From assembly GCA_019112785.1 (NCBI GenBank), contig DXIQ01000070.1, positions 1-64,000 of the forward strand: 64,000 bases of DNA. Reading direction: 5' to 3'. Every line of letters begins with the position of its first letter. Positions within the stretch are counted from its first letter, which is position 1. The DNA is from Candidatus Blautia stercorigallinarum (lineage in GTDB: Bacteria > Bacillota > Clostridia > Lachnospirales > Lachnospiraceae). Positions 52,230-60,530 of this stretch are shown one piece after another. Below the pieces are notes generated by a model. It saw only the letters and a program-made list of their open reading frames with translations, was not told where the DNA came from and did not search any database. The translations under genes were made by a program, and so were the position numbers.

Positions 52230-53261
52230 CTAGACCTCCTTCCAGCACTGGGGATCTGCCTCGTAAAAGTTTCCGTTTCTGCCGCTGGCCACTGCGGGAC
52301 ACCCCCGGCACCAGGCCAGAAGCTCACATCTGGAACATTTCTCAAACTTTGAATACTCTCTGTAAGCTTCCATCTGGCAGATCCACACGTCGGCCAGACG
52401 GTCCCGGAATACATTCCCCACTTTGCTGTTCTGCACTCTCCGGCAGGCGTAAATGTCTCCATTAGGAAGAATGGTCAGATGGCAGTTTCCGCAATTGCAG
52501 CCTCCGTAGATCATTCCTTCCTGAACATTTTCCGGGATCTTAAAAGCACCGGTCTCATATTCGTATAAGGTCCAGAGATGATCTTTTTTGTTAAAGTAAG
52601 TTTTGCATCCTGCCGCCTTATACTCTTTAAATCTCTTATCGCAGTCTGCCAGAAGCCGCCGGTATCGCAGAGGCTCTATACCTACTTCTTTCTCTTCGCT
52701 GGTGGGGCAATATCTGGCAAAGGCGAAAACATTGGCTCCTGCCTTTACTACTGCATCAATAATATCCGGGATCTCCTCAATATTCGTGCCGGATACAGTG
52801 GTCATGATCACACTGCGGATACCGGCTCTGTTAATACAGCCGATCTTTTCCAGAGTAATGTCAAAAGAACCCGGCTTCCGGAACCAGTCATGAGTTTCTC
52901 TCATGCCGTCCAGAGAAAGCTGATACTTTTCACAGCCATATTCTTTCAGTTTCTGACAGACCTGATCATTTAAATGAAAGGGATTTCCCATAATGGTAAA
53001 AGGGATCTCATGGTCTTTTAAAAGCCCCAGAAGTTTCCAGAAATCCGGGTGAAGGATAGGATCTCCTCCGGTAATATAAAAATAAGGCAGTCTGTCATAG
53101 ACCCTGCAGAAATCCAGGCAGTTATAAAAGGTCTCTTCCATCTGCTTCCAGTTCATAGCATCCAGTTTTTTACAGTTGTCCTCTGAAAAAATATAGCAGT
53201 GTTTACAGCGCTGGTCGCATTCATCTGTAATATGCCATTGAAAAGAAAAATATTGTTTCAT
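52230..53261 (-). CDS. Radical SAM/SPASM peptide-modifying enzyme (ACGX system type)
   Basis: The ORF opens at 53294, but GAGAGGA precedes the ATG at 53261 (MKQYFSFQWHITDECDQ), giving 343 aa. The radical SAM cluster motif is CDQRCKHCY, followed by the Gly-rich ITGGDPILHPDF. The C-terminus is a SPASM domain with many Cys (GGCNCGNCHLTILPNGDIYAC, CSRCELLAWCRGCP) for auxiliary [4Fe-4S] clusters, as in RiPP-modifying enzymes. I recall a named family called radical SAM/SPASM domain protein, ACGX system. The upstream 47-aa peptide with ACG repeats fits exactly. Thioether or other crosslinks at its Cys residues are a plausible reaction. Confidence 0.88.
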   Translation of the reverse strand: MKQYFSFQWHITDECDQRCKHCYIFSEDNCKKLDAMNWKQMEETFYNCLDFCRVYDRLPYFYITGGDPILHPDFWKLLGLLKDHEIPFTIMGNPFHLNDQVCQKLKEYGCEKYQLSLDGMRETHDWFRKPGSFDITLEKIGCINRAGIRSVIMTTVSGTNIEEIPDIIDAVVKAGANVFAFARYCPTSEEKEVGIEPLRYRRLLADCDKRFKEYKAAGCKTYFNKKDHLWTLYEYETGAFKIPENVQEGMIYGGCNCGNCHLTILPNGDIYACRRVQNSKVGNVFRDRLADVWICQMEAYREYSKFEKCSRCELLAWCRGCPAVASGRNGNFYEADPQCWKEV

Positions 53262-53445
53262 AGCCCTGTCCTCTCTTTCATCCTTTATTTTCATCTATAT
53301 AAAGATGTCACCGGCTAATGCACTGACACGACCATACTCCGACTAACGATCGTTTCCGTACACTGGAAGGTCCTGTTCTCCCAAAGTCCTGATAACATAC
53401 AATTTCATTCTTTAAGTCAAAGACCCCGATGTAAGCATCGAGGTA

Positions 53446-53570
53446 TTAGACCCTCGCGGCAGGTCTACGTTCCACTTCGGTCGGTGCTAAACGTGTGCCA
53501 CTGGCACACAGCACCGCCAAATGGACATGCCAGCATGTCCGCTTGGCTCGTTGCCTGCGGGAATAAATGG
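53446..53570. repeat. Structured dispersed repeat (GAGCCAAGCG family), copy 2
   Basis: On the (-) strand GAGCCAAGCG, GGACATG/CATGTCC and CATTTGGCG form a hairpin (53515-53549), followed by nested stems (GTGTGCCA/TGGCACAC inside GGTGCT/AGCACC) and a closing AGACC/GGTCT. The GAGCCAAGCG...CATTTGGCG frame is shared with 6887-6917. The part around GGCAGGTCTACGTTCCACTTCG is repeated in altered form at 53941-53980. It lies between the precursor peptide and the radical SAM gene. Confidence 0.65.
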
Positions 53571-53667
53571 GAGCTGCCTCATAAAACAGACCGTTGGGTA
53601 AATTTCCCCGGCAGCTCCCGGAATCCTCCTCTGGATTCCTGTTAAAGATTTTCACAGATACCGGATC

Positions 53668-53811
53668 TTACTTGTCTCCAGCTCCACAGGCAGTTCCGCA
53701 GGCGGCCGGTTTTTCTTCCGGCTTATCTCCTGCTCCGCAAGCGGTTCCGCAGGCGGCGGCTGCCGCTGTTTCCTTCTTTGTATTCCATCCGAAAAGATTT
53801 GAAAGTGCCAT
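53668..53811 (-). CDS. ACGX-repeat RiPP precursor peptide (47 aa)
   Basis: Too short for the ORF track. GGAGG lies 9 nt before the ATG at 53811. The peptide starts MALSNLFGWNTKKETAAAAA and then reads ACGTACGAGDK, PEEKPA, ACGTACGAGDK: a leader followed by two identical blocks with two ACG motifs each, four Cys in all. The stop is TAA at 53668-53670. The next (-) gene is a radical SAM/SPASM enzyme, 407 nt downstream across a structured repeat. I recognise the ACG-repeat precursor of the ACGX radical SAM system. The mature product and its activity are unknown. Confidence 0.88.
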   Translation of the reverse strand: MALSNLFGWNTKKETAAAAACGTACGAGDKPEEKPAACGTACGAGDK

Positions 53812-53940
53812 AAATGTTTACCTCCGTTTCTATTTGTCAAAAGGTTTTCCCCTTTGCGGTTATTATTGTAACAAATGATATTACATTAAAAAAGTACGCA
53901 CAAATCTATTACTTAGTTACCAAAAAGTAACTATCTCTGT

Positions 53941-53980
53941 CTCCCGGCGGCAGATCTGCGTTCCTCTTCGTGGCTGCCGG
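53941..53980. repeat. Degenerate copy of the structured repeat
   Basis: GGCAGATCTGCGTTCCTCTTCG here resembles GGCAGGTCTACGTTCCACTTCG at about 53459-53480. A GCCGGCAGG...CTGCCTGC stem follows (to about 54015). Together with copy 2 it flanks the ACGX precursor gene. Confidence 0.45.
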
Positions 53981-54101
53981 CAGGAAGCAATAACCAGCCA
54001 TGTCGACTGCCTGCTTTTTCTTTCTTGGCAAAAAAGGAATCTTACACTATAATCAGAATGTAACATTCTATTTTAAACTATTGGAATGAGGTGACAGATA
54101 A

Positions 54102-54437
54102 ATGCTGACAAAAGAAGAATTGCCTGCCTGTCCTGTGGCTACAACGGTCCAGCTTATAGGCAGTAAATGGAAATTATTGATACTGCGGAATCTCATGGCG
54201 CGCCCCTGGCGCTTTAACGAGCTCCGCAGAGATTTAGAAGGTATCAGTCAGAAGGTCCTTACTGACAGTCTCCGGGCTATGGAAGAGGACGGGATCATTA
54301 CCAGAACGGTTTATCCGGAAGTGCCGCCGAGAGTAGAATATGCCCTTTCCCCTCTGGGCGAATCTATGCGCCCTATCCTGGACGCCATGGAAGAATGGGG
54401 AACTAATTATAAAAAAAGGATGGCCGGCGAAAGCTGA
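54102..54437 (+). CDS. HxlR-family winged-helix regulator
   Basis: A 111-aa MarR-like regulator with the family core CPVATTVQLIGSKWKLLILRNLM, then RFNELRRDLEGISQKVLTDSLRAMEEDGII and RTVYPEVPPRVEYALSPLGESM. HxlR proteins often sense thiol-reactive compounds or aldehydes. The conserved N-terminal Cys (CPV) is present. It is divergent from the ACGX precursor, with about 290 nt between them containing a degenerate repeat, so it could control the RiPP operon. This is inference. Confidence 0.85.
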   Translation: MLTKEELPACPVATTVQLIGSKWKLLILRNLMARPWRFNELRRDLEGISQKVLTDSLRAMEEDGIITRTVYPEVPPRVEYALSPLGESMRPILDAMEEWGTNYKKRMAGES

Positions 54438-54558
54438 CCATCCTAAAAAATATCCGAATTATTCAAATTTCTCATTACTCATGGATCTTCATGCCGTGAT
54501 TTCTTTCTGTAAAAGGTCCCCAGGCTTCCGGATGTACTTCCTATTCTTTCATGGAATC

Positions 54559-55428
54559 TTATCCCAGCAGAGCCATAACAACGGTTCCCCCTGTAAGCAG
54601 GGCAAGCCCAAGAGCTTCTTTGCGTCCCAGCTTTTCTCCAAAGACAAAATAGGAAAAAACCACTGTCACCAGCACGCTGAGCTTGTCCACCGGAGCCACG
54701 ATACTGGCAGGTCCTTCCTGGAGAGCCCTCCAGTAGCACAGCCAGGAAGCTCCTGTGGCTACGCCGGACAGACAGATAAAGGCCAGTTCTTTTCCCGGGA
54801 TCTTCCGGATCTCTTTTCCCTTTCCCTGGACCCCTACCATAAGCCAGGCCATGACCAGGACGACACAGGTACGGATGGCCGTTCCCAGATTAGACTCAAT
54901 ATCGGAGATCCCGATCTTCCCCAGGATTGCCGTAAGACTGGCAAAAACCGCAGAACCGGCCCCGTAGAAAAACCAGCCCATACCTGCCTTTTTTCCTTCT
55001 CCCTGACTGTCCTTTTTCTCGATCATCAGAAAAATCCCCAGGGCGATAACCAGGACTGCCCCAGCCTTTTCCCAGGAAATCCCCTCCCCCAGAAAGATGA
55101 GTGCCAAGAGGATAGTAAGGACTGTACTGGATTTGTCCAGAGGAACTACCTTGTTGATATCCCCAAGCTGAAGGGCCTTAAAATAGCACAGCCAGGAAGC
55201 TCCTGTAGCTGCGCCTGAAAGGATCAGAAAAACCAGGGTACTGCCCTTTACGGAAGAAAGCTGATCCCAGGATCCGGCAAAAAATACCATGATCCAGGAA
55301 AAGACCAGGACCACCACTGTCCGCACAGCGGTAGCCACTGTTGAATCCGTCCTCCGTATCCCGCATTTTGCCAAGATAGAAGTCACCCCGGCAAAAAAGG
55401 CGGAACCTGCAGCAAATAAAAGCCACAT
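54559..55428 (-). CDS. EamA/DMT-family transporter
   Basis: The ORF opens at 55518, but AAAGAGGGA precedes the ATG at 55428 (MWLLFAAGSAFFAG), giving 289 aa. Ten membrane helices are expected from two EamA repeats; the duplicated sequence ATGASWLCYFKALQLGDINKVVPLDKSS and ATGASWLCYWRALQEGPASIVAPVDKLS is easy to see. Substrate unknown; drug/metabolite export or uptake is typical. It lies 87 nt after the response-regulator gene on the same strand. Confidence 0.88.
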   Translation of the reverse strand: MWLLFAAGSAFFAGVTSILAKCGIRRTDSTVATAVRTVVVLVFSWIMVFFAGSWDQLSSVKGSTLVFLILSGAATGASWLCYFKALQLGDINKVVPLDKSSTVLTILLALIFLGEGISWEKAGAVLVIALGIFLMIEKKDSQGEGKKAGMGWFFYGAGSAVFASLTAILGKIGISDIESNLGTAIRTCVVLVMAWLMVGVQGKGKEIRKIPGKELAFICLSGVATGASWLCYWRALQEGPASIVAPVDKLSVLVTVVFSYFVFGEKLGRKEALGLALLTGGTVVMALLG

Positions 55429-55514
55429 AATCATTCCCTCTTTCTTCATTTCTCTACAATGCCCCTGCATTGGCAGAGGCCTTCCTGTCTCCCAGGCAGG
55501 AAACTTTCCCTCAG

Positions 55515-56216
55515 TCACAGGTTCAGCCGGTAACCGGCGCCCCAGACGGTTTCTATGATCTTGGGATTTCTGGAGTCGTCCTCTATTTTTTCTCTGAGCC
55601 GGTTGATATGTACCGACACCGTAGCCCCGTCAGAGATATAGTCATAGCCCCATATCTTTTCAAACAACTCTTCTTTTGAAAAAACGATATTAGGATTCTC
55701 CGCCATAAAACGGAGAAGTTCAAACTCCCGGTTGGGAAGACGGATTTCCCGGTCCTTTTTCCACACCTTCCAGGTCCTGGGTTCGATGACAACATCCTGG
55801 ACCTGGATCCTCTCTGTGCCGTCTGCATTTCCTTCTTTTCCCTTTCCGGTAAGCCGGGCATACCTGCGCAGATGGGAACGGACCCGGGCTACCAGCTGCG
55901 AAGGGTCGAAAGGCTTGGTGATATAATCATCCGCTCCCAGGCCCAGCCCCCTTATCACATCTATGGACTCTGTCCTGGCAGTCACCATCAGAATGGGAAT
56001 ATCGATCTCCTCCCGGATCTTTCTGCAGATATCATAACCGCTCATCCCGGGAAGCATGATATCCAGCAGCAGCAGATCATAAGAATCCTGCATAAGCTCC
56101 GGAATCACCTTATCGCCATTTGCTACGATCCTGGCCTCATAGCCGTTGCTCTCCAGATAATCTTTTTCCAGCCAGGCAATCTTCTCATCATCTTCAGCGA
56201 TCAATATCCTCTCCAT
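55515..56216 (-). CDS. OmpR/PhoB-family response regulator
   Basis: The ORF opens at 56288, but AAAGGAG precedes the ATG at 56216 (MERILIAEDDEK), giving 233 aa. The receiver domain has the acidic pair EDD, phosphoacceptor Asp in LLLLDIMLPG and Lys in TKPF. The winged-helix effector follows a short linker (REFELLRFMAENPNIVFSKEELFEKIWGYDY, SVHINRLREKI). It overlaps the histidine kinase by 23 nt. Targets are unknown. The kinase's extracytoplasmic loop suggests an envelope or antibiotic signal. Confidence 0.92.
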   Translation of the reverse strand: MERILIAEDDEKIAWLEKDYLESNGYEARIVANGDKVIPELMQDSYDLLLLDIMLPGMSGYDICRKIREEIDIPILMVTARTESIDVIRGLGLGADDYITKPFDPSQLVARVRSHLRRYARLTGKGKEGNADGTERIQVQDVVIEPRTWKVWKKDREIRLPNREFELLRFMAENPNIVFSKEELFEKIWGYDYISDGATVSVHINRLREKIEDDSRNPKIIETVWGAGYRLNL

Positions 56217-57633
56217 CTTGGCTCCTTTCCGGAAAATACAGCTGTATTTCCAATCCATCATCATTTTCTGCCTCTGCAGTTCCTCCATGGCGTTCCATAA
56301 TATATTTTACGATATAAAGTCCTACGCCGCTGCCCTTTATGGTCCTTGCTTCGTCACACCGGTAAAACCTGTCAAAGATCCGGGGAAGTTTTTCTTCCGG
56401 CACTCCAGGTCCCTTGTCCTTCCACTCCAGCACCACCCAGGTATTCTCCCAGAAGATCCTCACCTGGATCTGAGCGGGCAGCCGTTCTGCATATTTGATG
56501 CTGTTTTCCAGCAGATTGTCAAAGATCCGGGGCACCTGTTCAATATCTATAAATACTTCCGGAATCTCTCCCTTTGCTTTTTCAAAGGTCATCTGCACCC
56601 TTTCCGGATCCATCACTGCTTCTTTCTGGGCGATATAGGCAGAAGTAAATTCTGCCAGATCTACCTTCACCATATGAAAAGGAAGCTGGCCGCTTTCTAC
56701 TCTGGAAAAGTCAAAGAGTTTCTTCAGGAGTACATTCATCTCCTGTGTAGATTCATAGGCCGTCCGAAGGTAAAGTTCTCTCTTCTGGTCTGTATCTGCA
56801 ACATGATCCAGCACGCCTTTGATATATCCCTGTATAGAGGTGAGAGGTGTCCGCAGATCGTGGGAGATCCCGGTGATCATATCTATCCTGGCTCTCTCAT
56901 TTCTTTCTCTTTGTTTTCTGTCCGCTAAAATGGTATCCTGCATGGCGTTAAAAGCCTGACACACATGTTCAAACTCTGTTTCTCCCTGATAAGAGATCTT
57001 CTCTTCCAGATTTCCCTGCCGCACCCGTTCTGCTGCAGCCACCAGTTCTCCCACCGGTTCCATGACTACCCGGTTCATCCGCCGGGTAAAGAAAGCCGCC
57101 AGCAAAAGAAGAACTGCAATAGCGCCTATCCCGGTGAGGATCAGCACAATGAGAAAGGTAAAAAAGAGAGGCCGTACAGAATCAGGCAGCCTGCCTTCCT
57201 GTGAGAAATGCACAGCGACCAGAAAGGCATTTTCTTCTTCTACATATTTTCCCGCCACCGAAGCATTCTGGCAAAGATAAATACCGGTCTCCCCGCTGCT
57301 GTCCGCTTCCATAGTGAAATGCTCAGCCAGGTCTCTCATGTCTTCGCTCTGGTCTCCTGCAAGGACAGAACCATCGGCGATCAATGCTGTCTGGTAATCC
57401 CATCTGGACAGCTCCTGACTAAGCTGCTCCTCCTCTCCGGGCCGAGCCTCTCTTACCAGCCGGGCCGCCTCCTCTATGTGGCTGTCCAGCCTGGTCTGAG
57501 TAAGAGAATGAAACTGATTCTCAAAAGGATCTTCAAAGACCACCAGCACTCCCACCAGGATCAGCATCAGAGCCATCAGGGCAGTAAACAGAATCATCAT
57601 ATTGGATCGAAACATCCGTTTTTTTAATGACAT
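56194..57633 (-). CDS. Sensor histidine kinase
   Basis: A 479-aa two-helix sensor kinase with GGTGAGGAG before the ATG. Membrane helices lie near residues 14-32 and 150-175, with an extracytoplasmic sensor between. A HAMP domain follows (VVMEPVGELVAAAERVRQGNLEEKI), then the His phosphorylation site GISHDLRTPLTSIQGYIKG, N-box NLLENSIKYAE and G-boxes (DKGPGVPEEKLPRIFDRFYR, GSGVGLYIVKYIM). It partners the overlapping response regulator. Confidence 0.92.
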   Translation of the reverse strand: MSLKKRMFRSNMMILFTALMALMLILVGVLVVFEDPFENQFHSLTQTRLDSHIEEAARLVREARPGEEEQLSQELSRWDYQTALIADGSVLAGDQSEDMRDLAEHFTMEADSSGETGIYLCQNASVAGKYVEEENAFLVAVHFSQEGRLPDSVRPLFFTFLIVLILTGIGAIAVLLLLAAFFTRRMNRVVMEPVGELVAAAERVRQGNLEEKISYQGETEFEHVCQAFNAMQDTILADRKQRERNERARIDMITGISHDLRTPLTSIQGYIKGVLDHVADTDQKRELYLRTAYESTQEMNVLLKKLFDFSRVESGQLPFHMVKVDLAEFTSAYIAQKEAVMDPERVQMTFEKAKGEIPEVFIDIEQVPRIFDNLLENSIKYAERLPAQIQVRIFWENTWVVLEWKDKGPGVPEEKLPRIFDRFYRCDEARTIKGSGVGLYIVKYIMERHGGTAEAENDDGLEIQLYFPERSQDGEDIDR

Positions 57634-57656
57634 GTTTTCTCCTCACCTTACGCTTT

Positions 57657-57816
57657 TATAGCAATCCAAGAAAATATTACAGCAAAGACTGTGTCGCAGA
57701 ACGTGAAAGACAAGGAAGGCAGCTGATGGCGTGCCGGGGCACGTCGAAGCTGGCTGACGCTGGATTTCGCATTCTGATGCACTGGATTTGGTGCGATATT
57801 TTCTTGGATTGCTATA
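57657..57816. mobile_element. MITE-like element with perfect 21-bp inverted ends
   Basis: The left end TATAGCAATCCAAGAAAATA(T) (57657-57677) and right end (57796-57816) are exact reverse complements. The 160-bp element carries no credible gene. If TA is counted as the duplicated target, the ends are TAGCAATCC...GGATTGCTA flanked by TA, as in IS630/Tc1-type elements and their miniature derivatives. It lies 6 bp after the stop of the P-type ATPase gene and 23 bp upstream of the kinase start. The family assignment is inference. Confidence 0.7.
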
Positions 57817-57822
57817 GTACCA

Positions 57823-60183
57823 TCATACATCAGCTTCTCTACTTTTTCCATATGCATTTAAAATTCTGTCCCCTGAAGCCCTCTCTTTTTCGGAAAGGAC
57901 TTTTTTGATACCTTCCAGGAGCAGGAGCAATGCCCAGGAAGCCAGGACCGTTACCGCCAGAAACGGGAGCATCTCCGGCTGCAGGCTGGAAATCTCGAAA
58001 AGCTGAGGAAGGATCCACAGCGCCCCGAAAGTACCCAGGACCATTGTGATAGAAATAAATCCTCTGAGGAGATTAAAGGGCACACAGCTTTTGATCACTG
58101 CAGTCATGGAAATAATGATCAGAGCCAGATACATGACGGTCTGTCTCTGGGAAACCGTAAAGGGAGCCAAAAGGCTTACCATTATGATCATTCCCGTCAC
58201 TGTCAGGCCGAAAGGAAGGGCGTTCCTCAGCGCAGTTTTTAAGAAGCTTCCACGTATCCTTCTGGTATCGGATTCCACAATGGTGATAAAAGAGGGATAG
58301 GCTTCTATGCAGGCGTCTATGAGGGTGATCTGTATAGGAATAAAGGGGAATGGCACATTTGCCAGCAGGCAGAAAACGGAGACCAGTACAGAGTAAATAG
58401 TCTTAATAAAAAATACTGCCGCCGTTCTGGTCACATTATTGATCACCTTCCGTCCTTCCATGACCACCTGAGGAAGATGGGTAAAATCAGAATCCAAAAG
58501 CACCACCTGGGCCAGCTGTCTGCTGGCGTCGCTGCCGTCTGCCACAGCAATAGAACAGTCCGCCTCCCGAAGGGCAAGGAGATCATTTACTCCGTCTCCG
58601 GTCATAGCCACTTTATGCCCCTGTCTCTGAAGAGCTTTCACCAGTTCCTGCTTCTGTCCGGGTGTCACTCTTGCAAAAACCGAATACTGCCGGCAGATCT
58701 TATCAAAATCAATATTTTCCCCAAGGGACGACAGATCTACCGCCTCCCGCCACTTTTCCAGTCCGGCTCTTTGCCCGATCATGGAAACGGTTTTTACATG
58801 ATCTCCGGAAATGATTTTTACATCCACTCCCTGTTCTTTGAAAAACTCCAGGGTCTTCTTTGCATTCTTCCGGATCCGGTCCTCCAGGACCACGGTATAC
58901 AGCATATGGATCCTGGGAGGAAGGAAATTTTCTTCTGTCCAGGTTCCTCCGTAGTATCCGATCCCTACTATTCTTCTTCCCTGTTCCAGTTCCTGCTCCA
59001 GGTTCTCAGGGATCTCTCCCATAAGTTTCTCCGGAGCGCCTACAAAAACCGTGCCTGCGCCTTTCAGGCTGACAGCTCCCCATTTTCTTTTTGAAGAAAA
59101 AGGAATCTTATGGACTGAAGGATAGACCTGTTCTGCCGAAAAGGCTTTCCTAAGGGCCTGGAAAGTAGGATTGTTGTCTTCACAGGCCGCCATATAAGAC
59201 TGGATCAGCATTTCCCCCTGGCTCCCGGGGATTTTTCCTGCAGGGATCTTTCTGCATACCTTTAGTTTTCCGTCTGTGATGGTTCCTGTCTTATCCAGGC
59301 AGAGGGTGTCTACATGGGCCAAGGTTTCCAGAGAATAGATGTTCTGGACCAGGATCTTCATTTTCGCCAGACGGATCACCCCTGCTGCCAAGGACACAGA
59401 TATCAGAAGCACCAATCCTTTCGGCAGCATTCCCAGCAGTCCCGCCGCTGAAGAAACCACTGCTTCCTGAGCCGTTCCGTTACGGAGAAAGAAAGCTTCC
59501 AGAAAAAGCAGGATCCCCAGGGGAACAATGAGCAGGCTTGTAAAGCGGGTAACTTTTCTCATGGATCCGAGAAGCTCCGACTGGACCTTCTTCTCTTTTT
59601 TTACCTGATTGACCAGCCCTGTGGCATAATTCTCATTTCCCACATGAGTAACCTTTGCCATGCCTTTTCCGGTGATCACAAAGCTTCCGGAATACAGTTG
59701 GTCTCCCGGTTCTTTTACCACCCCGTCGCTTTCCCCCGTAAGAAGGGATTCGTTCATCTCAAAGTTTCCGGAAACGACCACCGAGTCATTGCAGATCTGC
59801 CTGCCGCTTTCCAGCAGAATAAGATCATCCTTTACGATCTCTTCCGGATCTACCTGAACATCTTCACCCTCCCGGCGTACAAAAACCTTTGGGCGGTTCA
59901 GAACAGACAGTTCATCCACAAGTTTTTTCGCCTTAAACTCCTGGGCGATCCCGATGAGGATATTCAGGATGATAATGGCGATAAACAGCATATTGGAATA
60001 AGCCCCTACTGCAAAAAGCAGCCCGGCGATCAGAAAGTTCAGCCCGTTAAAAAGAGTAAGGACATTTTCCCTGACGATCCGGCCGCGGCTTTTGGTGATG
60101 CTCTCCGCCTGGGACTGTCCTTCTCCCCTTTGGCGGCGTTCCTCTACTTCCTGCCGGGACAGGCCTGTTAAGTTCTCTTCCAT
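57823..60183 (-). CDS. P-type cation-transporting ATPase (CtpE/CaxP-like)
   Basis: A 786-aa P-type ATPase with GGAGG before the ATG. Seen in order: actuator loop LTGES (MNESLLTGESD), phosphorylation site DKTGTIT, nucleotide-binding domain, and the hinge TGDGVNDLLALREADCSIAVADGSD. There are about ten membrane helices, with MLPKGLVLLISVS in M4. No metal-binding N-terminal domain is present. The type resembles calcium/cation pumps such as CtpE of mycobacteria and CaxP of streptococci rather than KdpB or copper pumps. Substrate unproven; Ca2+ is my best guess. Confidence 0.88.
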   Translation of the reverse strand: MEENLTGLSRQEVEERRQRGEGQSQAESITKSRGRIVRENVLTLFNGLNFLIAGLLFAVGAYSNMLFIAIIILNILIGIAQEFKAKKLVDELSVLNRPKVFVRREGEDVQVDPEEIVKDDLILLESGRQICNDSVVVSGNFEMNESLLTGESDGVVKEPGDQLYSGSFVITGKGMAKVTHVGNENYATGLVNQVKKEKKVQSELLGSMRKVTRFTSLLIVPLGILLFLEAFFLRNGTAQEAVVSSAAGLLGMLPKGLVLLISVSLAAGVIRLAKMKILVQNIYSLETLAHVDTLCLDKTGTITDGKLKVCRKIPAGKIPGSQGEMLIQSYMAACEDNNPTFQALRKAFSAEQVYPSVHKIPFSSKRKWGAVSLKGAGTVFVGAPEKLMGEIPENLEQELEQGRRIVGIGYYGGTWTEENFLPPRIHMLYTVVLEDRIRKNAKKTLEFFKEQGVDVKIISGDHVKTVSMIGQRAGLEKWREAVDLSSLGENIDFDKICRQYSVFARVTPGQKQELVKALQRQGHKVAMTGDGVNDLLALREADCSIAVADGSDASRQLAQVVLLDSDFTHLPQVVMEGRKVINNVTRTAAVFFIKTIYSVLVSVFCLLANVPFPFIPIQITLIDACIEAYPSFITIVESDTRRIRGSFLKTALRNALPFGLTVTGMIIMVSLLAPFTVSQRQTVMYLALIIISMTAVIKSCVPFNLLRGFISITMVLGTFGALWILPQLFEISSLQPEMLPFLAVTVLASWALLLLLEGIKKVLSEKERASGDRILNAYGKSREADV

Positions 60184-60530
60184 AATTTATTAAGCCTCCT
60201 GATTTCTTTTTCTAGAAGAGTAGCATCTCCCGTTAAAGATTCCTCTATAAGTTTTTAAACTTTTTTTAAACTCTTCTTTCTTGTGGAATCCGCTCTTTTT
60301 TCAATGTTTATGTGGGTTACTATGGGAAATGGCAAAGCTAAAGAAAAGAGAGGAAGATATTAAACACTCTTTAAATGGTCTGTTAAAAGTCTAAGAAACA
60401 AAAACAGGACTTTATCTGTACGCATCAGTAATAGTATACTGAATAATCATACAAATAAAATCCTGTATAGAAAGGACTTCCATGATCGAAATCCCTTCCC
60501 ATGGGTTCTTCATCTGTTTTCCTTTTATGG
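60184..60530. other. Intergenic region with one weak hairpin
   Basis: An ORF at 60482-60745 (+) lies opposite the HipA-like gene and I do not call it. ACAGGACTTTAT (about 60404-60415) and ATAAAATCCTGT (about 60455-60466) could pair as a weak terminator for that gene. Otherwise AT-rich and featureless. Confidence 0.4.

Noticed and set aside
53594-53878. 94-aa ORF on the + strand with APQAVPQAA repeats
   Set aside because: It is the antisense reading of the ACG-repeat precursor; the repeats are produced by that gene.
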